From: Psococerastis gibbosa
Taxonomy: Eukaryota > Arthropoda > Insecta > Psocodea > Psocidae
Assembly: GCA_963971405.1 (NCBI GenBank)
Contig: OZ020487.1
Location: 36,057,039 to 36,121,038, forward strand
DNA length: 64,000 bases
Direction: 5' to 3'
In this document: positions 54,640 to 64,000 of the stretch, in pieces
Numbering within the stretch: position 1 is the first letter of the stretch
How the letters are laid out: each line of letters opens with the position of its first letter
Position numbers and translations under genes: made by a program
Notes under the pieces: generated by a model
What the model saw: only the letters and a program-made list of their open reading frames with translations
What the model was told of the DNA's origin: nothing
Databases searched by the model: none

Positions 54640-55110
54640 ATTAAGTCGCGTTTACAGTGGACTGCCAACATGTTAATAACAATTTTTCCACAAATGTTGG
54701 CGACACTTGCGAAAATGGGTAATCCCATGTTTTTTCTTCCTTTTCTGGTTCGGCTTTGGGGAATGGGGGAAACAGGGAAACACATGCGTTGCTACAACAT
54801 TTTCCCAACTTTCAGAAAATAGTGCGTAACTTGCTCATTACAATCAGGCGCGTCATTTACCCCCCCCCCCCCCCCCACCCCGACTGCGATTGAAAAAAAA
54901 CGACATTGACCCTAACTAACGTGCTGCTACTATAGCGAGCTCTTCCACCGTTGTCACCAACAAATGTTTTCAATTTGCTAAATTTTGTTGCACATGTTGC
55001 CAACTTTTGTTGGCGACATTTGTGCCCAACAATTGTTGGTTCGAGACTCGTCATAACGGGAATAGTTTTCCATTGCACCTGCGTGAAAAACGCGGCTGGC
55101 GTGCATGTTG
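54640..55110. mobile_element. Possible DNA transposon with repeated TGTTGGCGACA motifs
   Basis: TGTTGGCGACACTTG (54695-54709) and TGTTGGCGACATTTG (55008-55022) lie near opposite ends. Several palindromic relatives are present (CAACATGTT, CCAACAAATGTT, CAACAATTGTTGG). The ends show weakly inverted CGCGTTTACAGTGGAC (54648) and GTGAAAAACGCG (55082). A 17-C run (54860-54876) is inside. Tips and target duplication were not resolved. Confidence 0.4.
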
Positions 55111-57066
55111 CTGACCAGAAAATCCCAAATATAGCAGTGGCCTAGAGAGTGAATCCTCTACCAGTACTCAGGTCTATACTCACATTGGTTTGTCGTGCCA
55201 TGGAGTTTTTTTATGGATGCATTGACCTTGACCACAATCCTGGGACATTGAAGTTGGACCACCTTGCTTTTTTAAAGTATTCATTTTTATTTGAAATTTT
55301 TTTCATGAAGTTCTGATTTTTTATTTTTTAAAAACTACATAGATGGGTGGATAGAGGCAACATTCCTACGTATATGGAATTCCTCGTATATAGAATTTCA
55401 ATGAAGTTGAACCCAATTAATTTCTACCTACATTGTAGTTGTTAATTTCACTTATAATTATGTTTTATTAAATTAAATTTTCTGATTTGGGTCAGAAACT
55501 GGGCAAGAAGCTTGGCAATTAAATAGGCTGTATCTTTACTGTGGGTATTGTACAGTTCTGTGCGTTCTATTTAATCATTTTGAAAATAGTCACATAATTC
55601 GAGTAGGCTACATTAGTAAAGACGCAGATAATGTATTGTATTATAAAACAGCCTAATTCCATTAATATCGTTTATTGGCTTACTTTACATGGCACTATTC
55701 AAATTAGGTCAAAAACAGGTTGATTATATTACTGGGACTATTGTAGCACAATACGTGCACCTGCCTGAAAGTTTCGAGTGCCATCTGACACAGTTTATAT
55801 TAGTTTGGGTTAGTTCTTAAAACACAGTCTACTGTCATCTACACTTGGTTATGTTTTATTACCTTGTAAGAATCACACTGGATGTTTTTATGACTGCAAT
55901 ATAATTCACCGTTTTACGGCATTTTTATCGTGAAAATTTCTATGGAAACGGTATAAACGGCCTGACTGAAGTCGTCCTTTATGTGTAAAATTTCTTGTTG
56001 AAAATGTTGGCTATTTTATTAAAATTTATTGTAGTTAGTAAGTATTCCGTAGTAAGAGGCATAATACTAAGATAGTCCTATAAATATTCAATTATAGTGC
56101 CTTAATTTAAAATAAACCTATCTCCCTTGGAAGATTGCTTTAATTGCTATCATCTTTCTTATCTATATTGTCTAAGAATGATTTGTAATACGTATCCCTC
56201 CATTTTATAGTTATTCTTACTTAATTCATCTTGAGAATAAATACCAATATTACCTAACTAACGAGTTTCTGAGTTCTTCTAAGTTCGAAACCCTATTTCA
56301 GCAGTGGCGTTACCAGTCTAATATGGAGCTTTTTGGAAAGAGTACCGAAATTTGTTTAACATGCTCAATTTGAAATATAATATTACGTAAATACTATTTA
56401 ATAAACTTTATGAATAACGCTATGTATTGTAGTAATCCGAATTACATTGCAAATGTAGTTAAAATTGAAATCACTACAAAGTGTAGGCTATAGGCGTATT
56501 GTTTCCGCCTTTCAAAAGGATATGAGAGCTTAATGCGAGATTTCGCCCCTTTATATGGGCTCTCCTTTGAATAGTATGCGAATTAAGCCCCCATGTTGTT
56601 TCAATGAATCATTGTCTGCGGTGTTAGTGGAAAACGCTCTTTCATCACCCCCTCTCCATTTCTCGGCAGCTTTTTTGTGCCCATTACTTCCAGTTCTCTT
56701 CATTTCGATGCAGCTGTCGCTTTTCAGATCTTTTGATAATATTGATATGTTTTGAATCCACTTCTGCTTTGATTTCTGTAATTTTATATATACTAGTAGT
56801 AGTTTGTTAAGGATTTTTTGAGGGCTGTTCGTTCTTCCTACTGCTATTACCTACTGTTGCAGGACAGTTTGATAATTAGATAAATTTTTATACGCTGCAA
56901 GCATGAGCTTGTAGTCCGTTGGCAATCATTTTACCACAAAACTAGGTGTAAAATTAACGTGTGCTATCTTCTCTATGCCATTAGGTTACGGTGCTGTTGG
57001 TATCTATTAAGTAGCCTTCCCTATGACGGTCTGTGTCAAGGATAGTAGAGATGTATGAATGGGAGT
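55111..57066. other. Unassigned A+T-rich stretch
   Basis: No repeat, RNA or protein recognised in 2 kb. Confidence 0.4.
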
Positions 57067-57325
57067 CAGTGGCGCACATACCTTTTTATTTTGGGGAGGG
57101 TCATTCCTCAAAATGCCGCCTCAGGTATAAATTGAGAATTCAACAATACGGTATTTGATTTAAGTAATTGATTTCATTTTTCCGGACAATACTGGTTGGT
57201 ACGTACAAAACCATTAAAGATGTGTTACAATAACACTTTTCATATTTAAAAAAAATTAAGTTGCCATTTTGCCGCCTTTTTCAAAATTTTGGAGGGAGCG
57301 TGACCCCCCTCTGTGTCCGCCACTG
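57067..57325. mobile_element. hAT-like non-autonomous element, 259 bp
   Basis: Tips CAGTGGCGCACATACC and, inverted from the right, CAGTGGCGGACACAGAGG. Just inside both are GGGGAGGGTCA and GGGGGGTCACGCTCCC. 'CAGTGGCG' tips are frequent in hAT-type MITEs. The flanking octamers do not match, so the duplication has decayed or the superfamily is wrong. Confidence 0.6.
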
Positions 57326-58516
57326 CTTTGAGAAGACCATTGATGGTCCTGAAAGGCTTTCCACCAATCCAAAGCCACTCACAGAACTAAGACCTATTTT
57401 TAAGGTGCCCGTGAAATGTCTAATCTCAGTATCTTTAGGTCTTAGTGTTTATGCTAGCTAATTTAAATTTGGACCGTTTCCCTAGACGTCGCTTCGTTTA
57501 ATTTCAACCATAACAATTTTCTTTTCCAAAAGAAAAGAACTGCCATGAAGTGTTCAGTTAAAACAGGCCTTACTGTCGTCACTTCCAATAGATTCCTCCT
57601 TCCTTCATCCGGTGCTACAGCTCATCGTGATCTTCCAATCTCCTGTTTGGTTTATTCTATTCCCCTGCTCAGTTCCTCAGATAGCCCTTTACCTCGTCCT
57701 ACCTGCCTTCATTAGGTGTCTCCTTCTGACTTGTGCTATTCACCCATTTCAATAGATTGTCTGAGCTTTGGCAAGGACATAGATAATGTCTTCGTTTTTA
57801 ATGTATCGTCCGACGCTTGGTGAAGGCCAAACATCGATACCAACGATACATTCTCCAGACATTGTTCACGTCCACCTGACGATATTCCTTTCGCTCAGTC
57901 GAATACGTATCAAACAAACTAATTAATATTCTAGTACTATAATTTCCATAAGGCTCGGTGGAAAGGGGCTTTTAAGGAAAATACCATAGGCCTATCTGCT
58001 ATTTATAGAACTTGTGACAAAACTTGCCTTTGCAGCCTGCCTATACCGTTTCCTTTGGGGAGACTTCCATTAGTCCAAATTAGATGAAGAACGAAGCCAA
58101 CTTGAAAGGGATCACATTCATGTTTTATGAATGCACTTTCATCAGTTTTAATATTCCACCATATCAAACTGTTGGTTGACTTATGTGGAAACTTCTACTT
58201 CCCCATATATTGTAGGATACTTCATTGTTTTATCTTTCTTTTCCTACAGGCTTAAGGCGTAAGAGGAGAAAAACCAAATGCGGCGGTCGGTAAATACATG
58301 TATCGTATTTAATGTGAACTCTATAGTATTAACCTTCTTTTGGGGGGGGGGGGGGCAGATTTTGGTTTTAGATCTGAAGGTGTATCTGTCAGCCGTTCCA
58401 ATTTAGTTCTATCTATGCAAAGTGGTTTCGTTTTGAACCTTCTAACTAACAATAGAAATATTTATTTATTTTATCGTGGAGGCTCAGTGTGAGTGAGTAT
58501 TATAAGTAGGGGCCGC
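57326..58516. other. Unassigned stretch
   Basis: A G run near 58341-58354 and a loose ATGTATCGT/ACGATACAT inverted pair near 57800-57850. Nothing else recognised. Confidence 0.35.
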
Positions 58517-58546
58517 GATAACTGATGGGAATTGCCATCAGTTATC
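58517..58546. repeat. Perfect 12-bp hairpin
   Basis: GATAACTGATGG and CCATCAGTTATC around a 6-nt loop. No U run follows and no operon context exists, so it is not called a terminator. It might be the tip of a lost foldback element. Confidence 0.5.
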
Positions 58547-58965
58547 ATTTAGTTAGCCATTTATTTAGTGTGCGATTGAATAGGGGCGTCGCTGAATTTT
58601 GAAATAACTGATGTGTCTCCCTTGCGTTCCCAAGGGCTCACTTGACCCTGGCACGCGACCCCTCTGCTTTTGGTTACGGAACTTTTGCCCCATTTTGACG
58701 GAGCTCTTTTAGGGGTTGCATCTTAAAACAGTCGTAGCCTCATCTCTTCTCACTGTGCTACGAACATTACAGAGCAGGTTTTATAAGACATTGCACAGTA
58801 TAATATATGACAGTATGTATTGAATGGTATATGCTTTTGTTCAGGAGAGGATCCAGAACTTTTGTTGGGGGGGGGGGGGGTGGGGGGGGCTAACCATATC
58901 CCAAGAATCAGTATAAGTTAATTAGAAATGTGTAATGAGTCCTATTACATTTGAAACTATAAGTC

Positions 58966-59340
58966 TTTCTTTCTTTCTTTTCCTTGTCCAGTATTCCCTG
59001 GACAAGGAGCATATATTACAAAAATACAATACATAATAATACCATCCCGCATCCCCAAGCTAACGCTTATTTGGGACAAAAGACTCATACAGTGTTGCTA
59101 AACAAGGCTTAATCATTTGTTGTTGTTATTTTTATTTATAATGTTTATTTTATTTTAGTTTTATTTTAGTTTTACTTGTTTTACTTTGTTTTTACAGTTT
59201 TTATTATTATTACCTCCCATTGACCAACCATCTTTTTATACCCGCTTTTAACTCTCCCATCTGTTTAAATTTTTTCATTTGAGGAGGAAGTTCATTTAAT
59301 ATCTTTGGTATAAGTAATAATAATAATTCCGACTTTTTTT
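58966..59340 (-). mobile_element. LINE-type 3' end with terminal hairpin and (GAAA)n tail
   Basis: On the minus strand a short C-terminus reads SELLLLLIPKILNELPPQMK then KFKQMGELKAGIKRWLVNGR-stop, the usual '…LP…K…FK..IK.WL' ending of CR1/L2-like ORF2. An A+T-rich 3' UTR follows. It ends in CCTTGTCCAGGGAATACTGG ACAAGG, a perfect 10-bp stem, followed by AAAAGAAAGAAAGAAAG. It starts directly behind the SINE-T head, so the two together look like one chimeric SINE. Confidence 0.55.
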
Positions 59341-59533
59341 TGTTCTATTACTAACCCAACCTAACGGAGTTAGGGCTATAAAGCCCTCTCTTACACTCAA
59401 CTAGGATGACCCGGGGCCGCCTGCTTTACATGCCCTCCGAAGCATGGCCGGAAAATGTAGCCAGTGTGGGACTCGAACCAACAACCTTTCGGGTGGAAGT
59501 CGGAGTCTGTAGCACTACTCTACAGGTCCTGCC
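59341..59533 (-). mobile_element. tRNA-derived SINE (SINE-T), copy 4
   Basis: On the minus strand GGCAGGACCTGTAGAGTAGT (A box), CGAAAGGTTGTTGGTTCGAG TCCC (B box), then GGCTACATTTTCCGGCCATG, GTAAAGCAGGCGGCCCCGGG and AGAGAGGGCTTTATAGCCCT, colinear with 25822-25999. It ends near TAGTAATAGAAC and A8, then meets the LINE-type 3' end. Confidence 0.75.
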
Positions 59534-59620
59534 AATCCAAACTATTGTATTATAAATAAAGTCAGGGTCAGACTGAGCCCTAACCCCTTAGCCCCCCTTA
59601 GTTTCGCCCCTGCTTTTGTC

Positions 59621-59765
59621 ATAGTGTACCAATTGACGGTCATTACGACGATTCCTGACTGCATGGTTCCTTCCATCTCCATCGAAGCTAAAAATACGCC
59701 CGGTAAATTAATTCACATTTGAAAACTTTTTTGGATGACAGTGTCAGAGCATTTCTGGGAGACTT
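59621..59765. other. Unassigned spacer
   Basis: Nothing recognised; may contain more decayed LINE ORF2. Confidence 0.25.
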
Positions 59766-60049
59766 CGTGTCCCTAATGCCGAGGTCCTGAGGCGAATAGA
59801 AACAGAAGTCGAAATGCGGTTGACGGTTAGAAAACGGAATCCAACATACTTAGACCATGTAATGAGGAACGAAAAATACCGCCTTCTGCATGTTATAATC
59901 CAAGGGGTGATAAAAAGACTGACAGAAGAAAAACATCCTGGTTGAAAAACTTGCGACAGTGGTTTGGTTTGGCAAATGCACGACTTCCCTTTTCAGTGCT
60001 GCAGTCTCCAAGGTCCAAATTGCCATGATTAATCGCCAATCTTCGATAG
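59766..60049 (+). pseudogene. Non-LTR retrotransposon ORF2 C-terminus (decayed)
   Basis: The plus-strand frame reads RVPNAEVLRRIETEVEMRLT, VRKRNPTYLDHVMRNEKYRL, LHVIIQGVIKR; after a shift of frame near 59912 it reads RRKTSWLKNLRQWFG and, damaged, …IANLR-stop at 60049. This is the C-terminal part of LINE endonuclease-reverse transcriptases in which '.YLGH..RN.KY.LL..IIQGKI.G…R...SWL.N.R.W' precedes the end. A stop and the frameshift kill it. The same family left 3671-3816. The type-A MITE at 60080 inserted 30 bp downstream. The reverse frame 59850-60140 is a shadow. Confidence 0.7.
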
Positions 60050-60079
60050 AACAGGCATATAAAGAAGAAGTGTCAGTAA

Positions 60080-60463
60080 GGCGCCCATTCCATTGACCGG
60101 CTAGGGCTATTTCCAACAACGGTGACGTGGTAGCAGCCATTCAAGACTTAGGTAGCATTTCCATCGAACTCACATTGCAGATTGCAAATGACATTGACGG
60201 AAATGAATGTTTTTCTTTTTATAGAAATCTATTAAAATGTTTGTAATTAACATATCCCATGAAGCCATTTTTTAATTTTAGTTTGTTTGTTTGTGATTTT
60301 ACTGTATGATCATTGATCAATTTTAACTATGGCATAGAGGAAAATAAACATTTCCGTCAATTCTGCAATGCGAGGTCGGTGGAAACCCTGCCTAAGTCTT
60401 GAATGTCTGCTACCACGTCATCGTTGTTGGAAATAGCCCTAGCCGGTCAATGGAATGGGCACC
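60080..60463. mobile_element. Foldback MITE, type A, copy 4 (384 bp)
   Basis: Tips GGCGCCCATTCCATTGACCG and the inverse CGGTCAATGGAATGGGCACC. Both tips carry the same ATTGAC variant, as expected of co-evolving or gene-converted arms. The left flank is TAA (60077-60079) and the right TTA (60464-60466), not an exact duplication. Core and inner unit as in copies 1-3. Confidence 0.8.
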
Positions 60464-60466
60464 TTA

Positions 60467-61084
60467 CCCATACACGATCAATACCACGATCCAGTCTGCA
60501 ATGATACACGGACCGATGAGGCATATGAAAATAACGAGGAGTGAGTTCAAAACATCCGTCCAGCCAAACTCACCAAAAACACTTAGGTACACTTTAATAA
60601 GACCCGTATATGATATTTTAAAGCTCGTGATTACATAAGGGAGGCTATTACGCTTTGAGCCCGACAGGGACATGCTGGCTAATGGGCTTTCGAGCTTTGA
60701 CAAAAAGGTAAATTGGGAGATGAAGGGAGGGAGGGGGGGGGGGGGTATATCTGCTTGTCGAAAGGTTAGTGACGTTTCCTATTAGTATAGAGCTATCTCA
60801 AAGTTCGCCTTGTCAGCTTTCCAGTTGGCCTCACACATCTTTGCCCTGCTTACAGCGTGGGGAAAGTTTTGCAGGGATTATGGATAATTTAGATAGTGAA
60901 GTGTTAAAAATATTTTTGGTGTTCCTGCTATATGACTTCTACTACATACATTACATTAGTATACTAGGAGTAGATAAATATCATATACACGAATATAATT
61001 AGTGAAAACCCTTTTTTCGGGACGATTCTGTTCACATTCAGCTTCTATATTCCCTTTTCTTTGCTGCAACCGGTTAATCTATAA
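60467..61084. other. Unassigned stretch
   Basis: A G run near 60733-60746. Nothing else recognised. Confidence 0.35.
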
Positions 61085-61346
61085 AGTTGCCTTCAGGCAG
61101 AATTTACTTCATTTGTGATTTGAGATTTATTGTTTGTTTTGTTTTAAGGACACTATTATGTAGATACTTAACTTATATATTATAAATTAAGTTATAATAC
61201 GGTAGCAGACATCATTAGTAAGCCTCTATCATAATATAACTTAATTTACAATAGATAAGTTAAGTATCTACATAATAGTCTCCTTAAAACAAAAAAAAAC
61301 AAAAAAAATCACAAATGAAGTAAATTCGCCGGTGGAATTGCCGCCT
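61085..61346. mobile_element. Foldback MITE, type E (~260 bp)
   Basis: Inverted arms: GAATTTACTTCATTTGTGAT, TTGTTTTAAGGA, ACTATTATGTAGATACTTAA CTTAT on the left, with a near-perfect inverse ending CACAAATGAAGTAAATTCGC. The right tip CCGGTGGAATTGCCGCCT has the group's 'GTGGAAT.GCCGCC' signature; the left tip is worn. The loop contains ACGGTAGCAGACATCA, the type-A/C outer-arm motif. Confidence 0.65.
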
Positions 61347-61893
61347 ATAAATAATTGTGTTCCAACCTAATTTCCTTTGCAGTTGCCTTCCCTATTTAGG
61401 TGAACATTGTAGTACTATTTTCCATCATTAGCTTATATGATGAACTCCCTTGAGTGTAGGAGGATGGCTGCAGACTGTATTTTCTTTTATAAGCTAATTA
61501 ACAGTCATCTGGACAGCCCTACTATTCTCGAAAGAGTTCACCTCAGGGTCAATATCAAGAATTCACGATTGAAAACTGTTTGTTGCCAACTCTACTTGTA
61601 AGTCACCGCTTGTTAGGATCGTTGGGGTTATAAACAAACTCAATGTTCCTGATCCATTTGCACTGAGCCTTCCATCCTTCAGGACAGCTATCTCGGGCAT
61701 TATAAGCAGGCCTGTGCCGTAGGGTGAATTGTTGATTTATAGGTATGTAGAACTTTTTGGTTCTTAGTCAATTACTTATTTTGTTTTTTTAAAAGCCTTT
61801 CTGTGTATTTTTTGGTTGCGTGTACTGTACCATGTAAGTGTCATCGTTGTGGACCTGATCTGTTGATGGCTCAAATATAAACTATTATTATAC
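61347..61893. other. Unassigned stretch
   Basis: Nothing recognised. Confidence 0.35.
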
Positions 61894-62295
61894 AAGAACC
61901 GGTACGAGTGAACCCGTACATGCTTTCCAATTAATAACTAATTAGTATAGGTACCGTAACAGATAATTATGAGCAGTTTAGTTCCATGGTAAAATTATCC
62001 TGGGGTTAAATTTCCAGTGCATCGATTTTCCTCATCCTACAGCACTGTATTGATTGATTGATCGGGCAATTGTATATTCAATAATGGACAGGCGAATATG
62101 ATATTGTACTGTACAATATGCAATGCATTGGGGCACGAATTATTCATAATTATTTCAAGAAATATTTTTTCCTTCAAAAACAAAACCTTGCTTGGAAAAG
62201 CAGCCTGTTCGATTTAACACCTAAAACATACCAGAAGTTATAAAGCACCAGAAAAGTTATTCTTTAGTATTTTTTCATGAAAATTGAACGTTTTT
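61894..62295 (-). mobile_element. Noncoding repeat family F1, partial copy
   Basis: AAGAACCGGTACGAGTGAAC CCGTACATGCTTTCC (3' tip), GGGGCACGAATTATTCATAA, and ACACCTAAAACATACCAGAA then TTTTTTCATGAAAATTGAAC match the 3' half of 32101-32460 and of 20449-20040 inverted. The 5' half is missing. Confidence 0.6.
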
Positions 62296-62952
62296 AAGAC
62301 CCATTATATTAATCCCATTTTTATTTAAACTATTCCTACGTGTAACATACTATTGGTTTCCGCATTTGTAGCATTCTGAAAGCATCTATTCAAGTCTAAT
62401 GGAATGCACCTGGGCCTATTAATGTTTTCAAGGTATGCAGTTAATGTTTTCCCGATTTAACATTCACTTCCAATCATTGGCAGGCTAGTTGATAAACTTC
62501 TAGTTCGCGGCCTTCGCTGGGATAATAAAATAAGAAATAGGCCCGTGACACACGGGGCAGACGAGACACAGCAGAGATACCTGCGATTACCTCGTACGTG
62601 CAAGGGCTAACAATATACTGCATAAAGTAAGCTTAGTTAACCCTCCCAACCCTCGCAAGATTTTGCTGGAAAGCGTTTTGTAAGTATATATGCAGTAGTC
62701 TTAGACGGAATTACAATTACGAGTTTTTTATTTAAATTTTGACTGGTGAATTGCGAATTGCTTTAGTCAGTGGTGTATATACAGGGGGGGGGGGCTCCTG
62801 AAATGGGAAAATATAAGATACAATTCACTAATGTGAGTTGTAATGCATAATTTGTTTTGTCAGAGCTAATATGTATATGCGGTATGTTCGGGTCAACAGT
62901 AGTTTGGTTGGTAGAATTCAATGTCGTATCAGAACTCTACCCGTGGCAAGAA
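62296..62952. other. Unassigned stretch
   Basis: A G run near 62786-62794. Nothing else recognised. Confidence 0.35.
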
Positions 62953-63391
62953 GCCTGTAGTATGAATTAACAAAAACAATAAATGTGGCAATCATATTGG
63001 CATGAAGTGTACGCCGATGGCAGTGGTACGCCTCTGGATGGCTTGACCTACTTTGGGCCTGGTGTGTTGAACCTGCTGACGACCGCTGACAATGAGTACC
63101 TAGTGTGTGTAAGCATTGTACAGCGGACGTCCAAGAAGGGAGGCACGAGCCAGGCCCGGGGTCGCCCAAGATGTCCAGGGGTGGACTTGAAGGCCTGTGA
63201 TTCCCATCAATACATCTGAGATCAACCAATCCGGCCTTCTCTTGTTTAGGGTAAGTTCCTTTCTAGATGTTATATGGTACCTCAGATTCACCCTGACCTC
63301 TGAATCTGAGGGATCATACGACATAATGGCGTACACTTCATGCCAATATGATTGCCACATTTATTATTTTTGTTAATTCATACTACAAGCC
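62953..63391. mobile_element. Inverted-repeat element, 439 bp, 64-bp arms and G+C-rich core
   Basis: The left arm 62953-63015 (GCCTGTAGTATGAATTAACA … GGCATGAAGTGTACGCC) and right arm 63328-63391 differ at only one or two positions. The 312-bp core is far more G+C-rich than the flanks. It contains a perfect 11-bp stem (CCTCAGATTCA…TGAATCTGAGG, about 63282-63312). Both strands give short frames beginning MWQSYWHEVYA in the arms; these are symmetry artefacts. The near-identical arms imply a young element or arm conversion. No target duplication seen. Confidence 0.7.
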
Positions 63392-64000
63392 GATCTGGTG
63401 TCTTAGCCCCCCCCCCCCCCGACAATATTTTTCACTTATATACCTACTGGCTTTAATGTTGGAATGGATTTGGGGATGTATTTTCTGGACTATTATCGTT
63501 TCCTGATTGTGAATTCAATTAAATAGGGTTTCGAAAATGTTGAATTGTTTCAATGTTCCTTCTGTGCAAAGTAAACCTGTCACCGAGTGTATATGTTTTC
63601 TGCAGGTATAGCACGAGGTAGGTACCAAGTTAAATTCTTACCGGAGTTAAAATACTCTTAAAATGTGAGCAAAACAATTTTGTAATAAGAATTTGAATTA
63701 TAAAAATCTACTGCTTACTTTTTAACAGAAAATTAGTTAACATAACAGTTGTATATTTTAACATAAAGATAACTTGGTACCTCGTTGTAATTGCACAGTA
63801 CACTGCATATTACGAGTAAAAGTTTCTTCATTTGGATTTCCCTATGAACATGGAATATCGAAGAGACGCATGTGACCGAGACAGGTGTCACACTCCAGTA
63901 CCCCCCCCCCCCTTCATTCCGCACCCCCTCCCCATAAACTGGAACGGTTTCACTCCTGAGAAGCGCCCTTGTTCCAGCCCATTACACCACCCATTCACCT
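63392..64000. other. Unassigned stretch to window end
   Basis: C runs near 63408-63420 and 63901-63912. Nothing else recognised. Confidence 0.35.

Larger units (their letters stand above)
58842..59612. mobile_element. hAT-like element, 771 bp, carrying nested retroelements
   Basis: Tips CAGGAGAGGATCCAGAAC and, inverted from the right, CAGGGGCGAAACTAAGGGG. Flanks CTTTTGTT (58834-58841) and CTTTTGTC (59613-59620) differ at one of eight bases. G homopolymers (14 and 8 G at 58867-58889) lie inside the left end. The middle is filled by a minus-strand SINE-T (59341-59533) and a LINE-type 3' end (58966-59340) that inserted later. Confidence 0.55.

Noticed and set aside
58517-58546. Rho-independent terminator
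   Set aside because: A perfect hairpin but no U tract and no bacterial context.
62983-63360. Two divergent genes starting MWQSYWHEVYA
   Set aside because: The identical starts come from the inverted arms of one repeat element.

Overview
This window is a gene-poor, A+T-rich stretch of animal nuclear DNA, probably arthropod. That guess rests on the repeat types: non-LTR elements with RNase H, a Penelope-like element, tRNA- and 5S-derived SINEs, hAT-like elements, and dozens of short TIR/foldback elements. The species cannot be fixed from sequence alone. I found no intact host gene, no rRNA or tRNA gene, no CRISPR array and no bacterial-style operon. Almost all reading frames are short shadows inside repeats. 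The only clearly recognisable proteins are decayed retrotransposon pieces.

Layout. 0-9 kb: a tRNA-like SINE edge, a short TIR element, a 5S-derived SINE (712-953), foldback MITEs (1352-1824, 4767-5146), LINE remnants (3671-3816, 6990-7185), a hAT with a perfect 8-bp duplication (5876-6210) and a Penelope 3' part (7680-8075). 10-21 kb: two copies of an unidentified noncoding family called F1 here (10801-11675, 19610-20449), two 57-58-nt retroposed inserts with perfect target duplications (14203-14259, 17191-17248), and the largest element, a 5'-truncated LINE with RT thumb and RNase H on the minus strand (15323-17110). 21-34 kb: more MITEs, a LINE 3' end, tRNA SINEs, a second Penelope end, a structured GC-rich segment (30190-30410), a DNA transposon with an 8-bp duplication (31031-31545), and a third F1 copy interrupted by a 5S SINE. 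34-50 kb: a hAT carrying an internal duplication, a degenerate ~50-bp minisatellite (39486-39990), a LINE C-terminus, a tandem duplication (44460-45225) and a 385-bp foldback (47446-47830). 50-64 kb: inverted LINE tails, nested SINEs, hAT-like elements, a LINE C-terminus beside a MITE, and a 440-bp inverted repeat (62953-63391).

The most interesting material is two repeat systems. The first is a modular family of foldback MITEs. They share 'GGCG…CCAC' tips and mostly TAA/TTA duplications, but arms and cores are recombined between members and one type is nested inside another. The second is a 5S-rRNA-derived SINE with three copies, each bounded by a 13-bp target duplication. Two ultra-short retroposed inserts that begin at nearly the same 5' position are also unusual.

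Family names (F1, F2, SINE-A and so on) are labels invented for this report. Similarities were judged by eye; no alignment or database search was run.
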